Assembly (NCBI GenBank): GCA_900660155.1
Contig: CABFPE010000277.1
Span: forward strand, 747,339-769,018
Source of the DNA: Hofstenia miamia
Taxonomy: Eukaryota > Xenacoelomorpha > Acoela > Hofsteniidae
Direction of reading: 5' to 3'
DNA: 21,680 bases
Position 1 is the first letter of the stretch. Each line of letters starts with the position of its first letter. Under the pieces are notes generated by a model, which saw only the letters and a program-made list of their open reading frames with translations, did not search any database and had not been told where the DNA came from. The position numbers and the translations under genes were made by a program. Positions 19,438 through 21,680 of the stretch are shown one piece after another.

Positions 19438-20623
19438 CTGTTAATCGTCTTAAGAAAAAATACTAGCAAAAAATCGTTTGGGGTTATTTTTTACCACAGT
19501 CTCACCATCATAATGAAACAGCCATTTAGGTGCATTTAACTTAATTGTTTTCGCACATTTGAAATTGAAATCCATAATGGGTGACTTTGTGTCCATCTCT
19601 ATACCTTAATTGGTATTTTTATTTTCTACCTTCATCAAGGAGGCACCATTTTCACTTCTGTTTGCCTGACTGTCTGACTGTTTTTCTATTTGTCAGCAAG
19701 ATTTCTCTAAAAGTAATAAATTTATTGTTATGAAAATAAATCCCAAAATGTATATTGGTGTAACTTAAATATTTTTAAATTTTCAGACTGATCTCTGATT
19801 TCCGGCTGGGAGCTAGAGCCAACTTTATGCACTTGTACTAGCAAATATCCATTCATGGGGTGTATATCAATGCATAGAATGATTCTTTACAAGAGGAAGA
19901 CAATATAACTTCATTGATTTACCTCAAAAGTATTTTTGTGAATTACACAACATGTGACTTTGTGTTCACCCACATATCTTAATTTGTATTTAAAATAAAT
20001 TTCATAATTTTTCATTCTTGTTTAGTACAGTGACTACAAATAAGACAATTACCAAATTACATATATCACATCAGCTGCTGCATTTTGCAATTACATTTCC
20101 ATAGGCCTTGGAGAAAACTTTTTGCCAAGTACTCGAGGACATGCTGCACAACGACTCCTTTTGCCTTGAATATCTGATTCAATTTTTTATTTTGATATAC
20201 CTATCATTTTCACAGCATTCAAAATCCGAACGACATATTCTCGACATATTTTGACAAGCATAGTTGTTTAAGCCTAAGTGTGAAGCATTCCTATTGATTT
20301 TTTACTTTCCTAATATTGTCGTAGTGCTTCTGATAAGTTTTCTTCAAAATAATCATCATGATCAAGAAAAAATTAAGCTAAGAGCACCTAAATTGCATTT
20401 GCATTATGCTCATCAGCCTGGGGTAAAAAAGACCCCAAACAACGTTCACCTAATATATACCAATATATATGCCCATTTATAATATTTAGAGCAGAGAATC
20501 TCAGGAATTAGCTTAGCCATAAATTCAGGTCACAAAATTTTAGCTATTTGGCTCCAGTGTATTAGGAGAAAATGCTGTATTGAAAATGCTGGGGTCAAAA
20601 AAGACCCAAACAGCGACTAACCG
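19438..20623. mobile_element. Non-autonomous piggyBac-like element (1186 bp)
   Basis: The element is flanked by TTAA on both sides (19434-19437 and 20624-20627), the target duplication of the piggyBac family. The left end CTGTTAATCG matches the right end on the opposite strand, CGGTTAGTCG, at 8 of 10 positions. Inside both ends lies an inverted subterminal motif, GTTTGGG then a T run then ACC or GACCCC, and a further copy, GGGGTAAAAAAGACCCC, sits at 20420-20436. The paralogous sequence after cassette 2 has a single TTAA (15440-15443) followed by the same TATTAATTAC-type flank, so it is an empty site. No transposase frame is seen; the short open frame at 20264-20482 has no such features. It must have inserted after the cassette 2/3 flank duplication, or been lost from the other copy. 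Confidence 0.75.
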
Positions 20624-20778
20624 TTAATTTATTAATTACTATGTGACTGACCTGGTATTTTAATACTAAGGTAGTATAAATTTACAAATCTACTGCAAAT
20701 CGGCAAGTGCTTCAAGGTTAATTATAGTTCTAGGCACGTAACAGTGTTGATGGACAGTTATGTGTGAAGTTACTAAAC
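20624..20778. repeat. Duplicated block X, right part of interrupted copy
   Basis: Homologous to 15440-15617: shared TTAATTACTATGT, GTAGTATAAATTTACAAAT and GATGGACAGTT in order. It ends at ACTAAAC, where a hAT-like end begins. Confidence 0.8.
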
Positions 20779-20974
20779 CAGTGGCGTACGCAAAGGAGGA
20801 TATGGTTAAATCAAAAAATTTTTGGTTAAAAAATGAAAAAATTTAAAACCAACGATCGTCCAATGCATTTTTAGTATTTATTTTCTCAATATTTTCAAAA
20901 ACGTTTGTGGAGCCTCGCCCTCTTTTAGTCCTGACTAAAATGTACCCCCTCAAAAAATCCTAGGTACTCCCGTT
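20779..20974. mobile_element. hAT-like non-autonomous element, decayed
   Basis: The left edge CAGTGGCGTACGCAAAGGA resembles the common hAT-type terminus CAGTGGCGTAG. The right edge CTCAAAAAATCCTAGGTACT is the matching inverted type, with several mismatches. It starts exactly where homology to the post-cassette-2 sequence stops. No matching 8-bp target duplication is visible and the flank does not resume afterwards, so the right side is probably rearranged. Confidence 0.45.
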
Positions 20975-21680
20975 CAGCATTTTTAATTATGATACAAAAT
21001 GATACGTGGTGCTCGCCGGGCTTAAAGAAACAAGGTTTGACCCAGCCGCAGCAATAGTTGGAAAGACATAATTGGTATTTGGGTACCTTAATTGGTAATT
21101 GGGTTGTTAATTGAGTCTACAATAAATAATTGGTTGGGTAATTGGGTTGGGTCGCATCAGTGTAATTGGGTTCTTTGAAATTGCAATTGTTGATTGCCAA
21201 AAGAAAAAATAAGCAAATAAAGGAAAAGACAATACAAAATATCAAAACATATGTAAAATGAGAAACAAGAACTACAAAATCAAGCATATAAAAGAGCGTT
21301 TCGAAAAATTGTTGGTTATTGCGCAGATGCATCGTTATTGTTCTCATCAAATCTATAAGATATGTCCAAGCCAATTAATTGCATACAGCAACAATGCTGA
21401 TAATAATGGCCTAATTGGGTACGAGCATAATTGGTTATTTGGCTAGCAGCAAGTAATTGGTTGGGTAATTGGGTTGGGTCCCAATTAATTAATTAGTTGT
21501 AATTGGGTTGGGAACCCCTGACACAACCCATGGAGATAGGAATGAATATTCATTGACTCCGATTGTAATATTACTGCAAAACTGTTTTCATACCATTTCT
21601 GAAATACAGCAAAGAAAATGCTATGTTCACTTTCTTGCCTGCGCTGCTCAAATTAAACATTTTTTTCTTAAAAAATTGTA
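20975..21680. other. AT-rich end region with TAATTGG array, no gene seen
   Basis: Apart from the TAATTGG-rich element-like stretch, nothing coding is supportable. Open frames at 21117-21374 on the minus strand and 21258-21446 on the plus strand overlap each other and show no family features. The last 140 nt hold nothing I recognise. Confidence 0.5.
21031..21520. mobile_element. Possible hAT-like element with subterminal TAATTGG repeats
   Basis: The right edge GTTGGGAACCCCTG, read on the opposite strand, is CAGGGGTTCCCAAC, a classic hAT-type terminus. A weak partner, CAAGGTTTGACCCAGCC, stands at 21031. Eleven TAATTGG motifs cluster as six at 21068-21170 and five at 21413-21506. GGTTGGGTAATTGGGTTGGG recurs exactly near both ends. 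Subterminal transposase-binding repeats would look like this, although here both clusters have the same orientation. There is no transposase and no confirmed target duplication. Confidence 0.4.

Noticed and set aside
20264..20482. 72-codon frame inside the piggyBac-like element
   Set aside because: No transposase motifs; it runs through a subterminal repeat, so it is noncoding element sequence.
21117..21446. Overlapping open frames on both strands
   Set aside because: They lie inside the TAATTGG-rich element-like region and have no family features.
1..21680. CRISPR array, operon, Shine-Dalgarno or riboswitch features
   Set aside because: The window is eukaryotic with spliced genes. The repeats seen are microsatellites, segmental duplicates or transposon ends, none with a regular spacer pattern.

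Overview
This is a very AT-rich eukaryotic window (I estimate 25-30% GC by eye) from an invertebrate-type metazoan. The evidence is spliced immunoglobulin-domain exons with GT..AG introns, mariner, Penelope-like, piggyBac-like and hAT-like transposon remains, and TTAGGG-type interstitial telomere-like sequence. I cannot name the species. A cnidarian or another low-GC invertebrate would fit, but nothing here decides it.

The only well-supported gene is a plus-strand multi-Ig cell-surface or secreted protein. Seven Ig exons can be placed: one longer domain (1885-2211), then three two-domain cassettes (9737-10298, 14804-15363, 18796-19355). Every exon begins and ends in phase 1. In every cassette the first exon is exactly 261 nt and the second exactly 258 nt, separated by a tiny intron of 43, 41 and 41 nt. 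The cassettes are separated by introns of 3.4-7.5 kb. Spliced, the seven exons give 1884 nt (628 codons) with no frame break, and the junctions form a Tyr-Gly-Pro type linker between cassettes. No signal peptide, membrane segment or tail exon is convincing, so the gene probably extends beyond both ends.

Cassettes 2 and 3 are recent duplicates (15 differences in 560 nt, none in the 41-nt intron), yet the DNA just outside them is only about 60-80% alike, which suggests gene conversion confined to the cassette. The intron between cassettes 1 and 2 holds at least two decayed Ig exons (11231-11337 and about 11936-12150). A separate noncoding duplication (about 15877-16072 and 17434-17606) suggests further, partly lost units. 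The locus looks like an expanding and decaying array of in-frame Ig cassettes.

The rest is intron sequence loaded with mobile DNA: a dead mariner (25-1340), two Penelope-like GIY-YIG fragments head to head (6376-7538) with a hammerhead-like core at the 3' end of one, a frameshifted fragment of a widespread nuclease-like retroelement ORF (7785-8374), a non-autonomous piggyBac-like element with a clear empty site in the sister cassette (19438-20623), and hAT-like pieces at the right end (20779-20974, about 21030-21520). Long stretches of plain AT-rich intron hold nothing I can identify.
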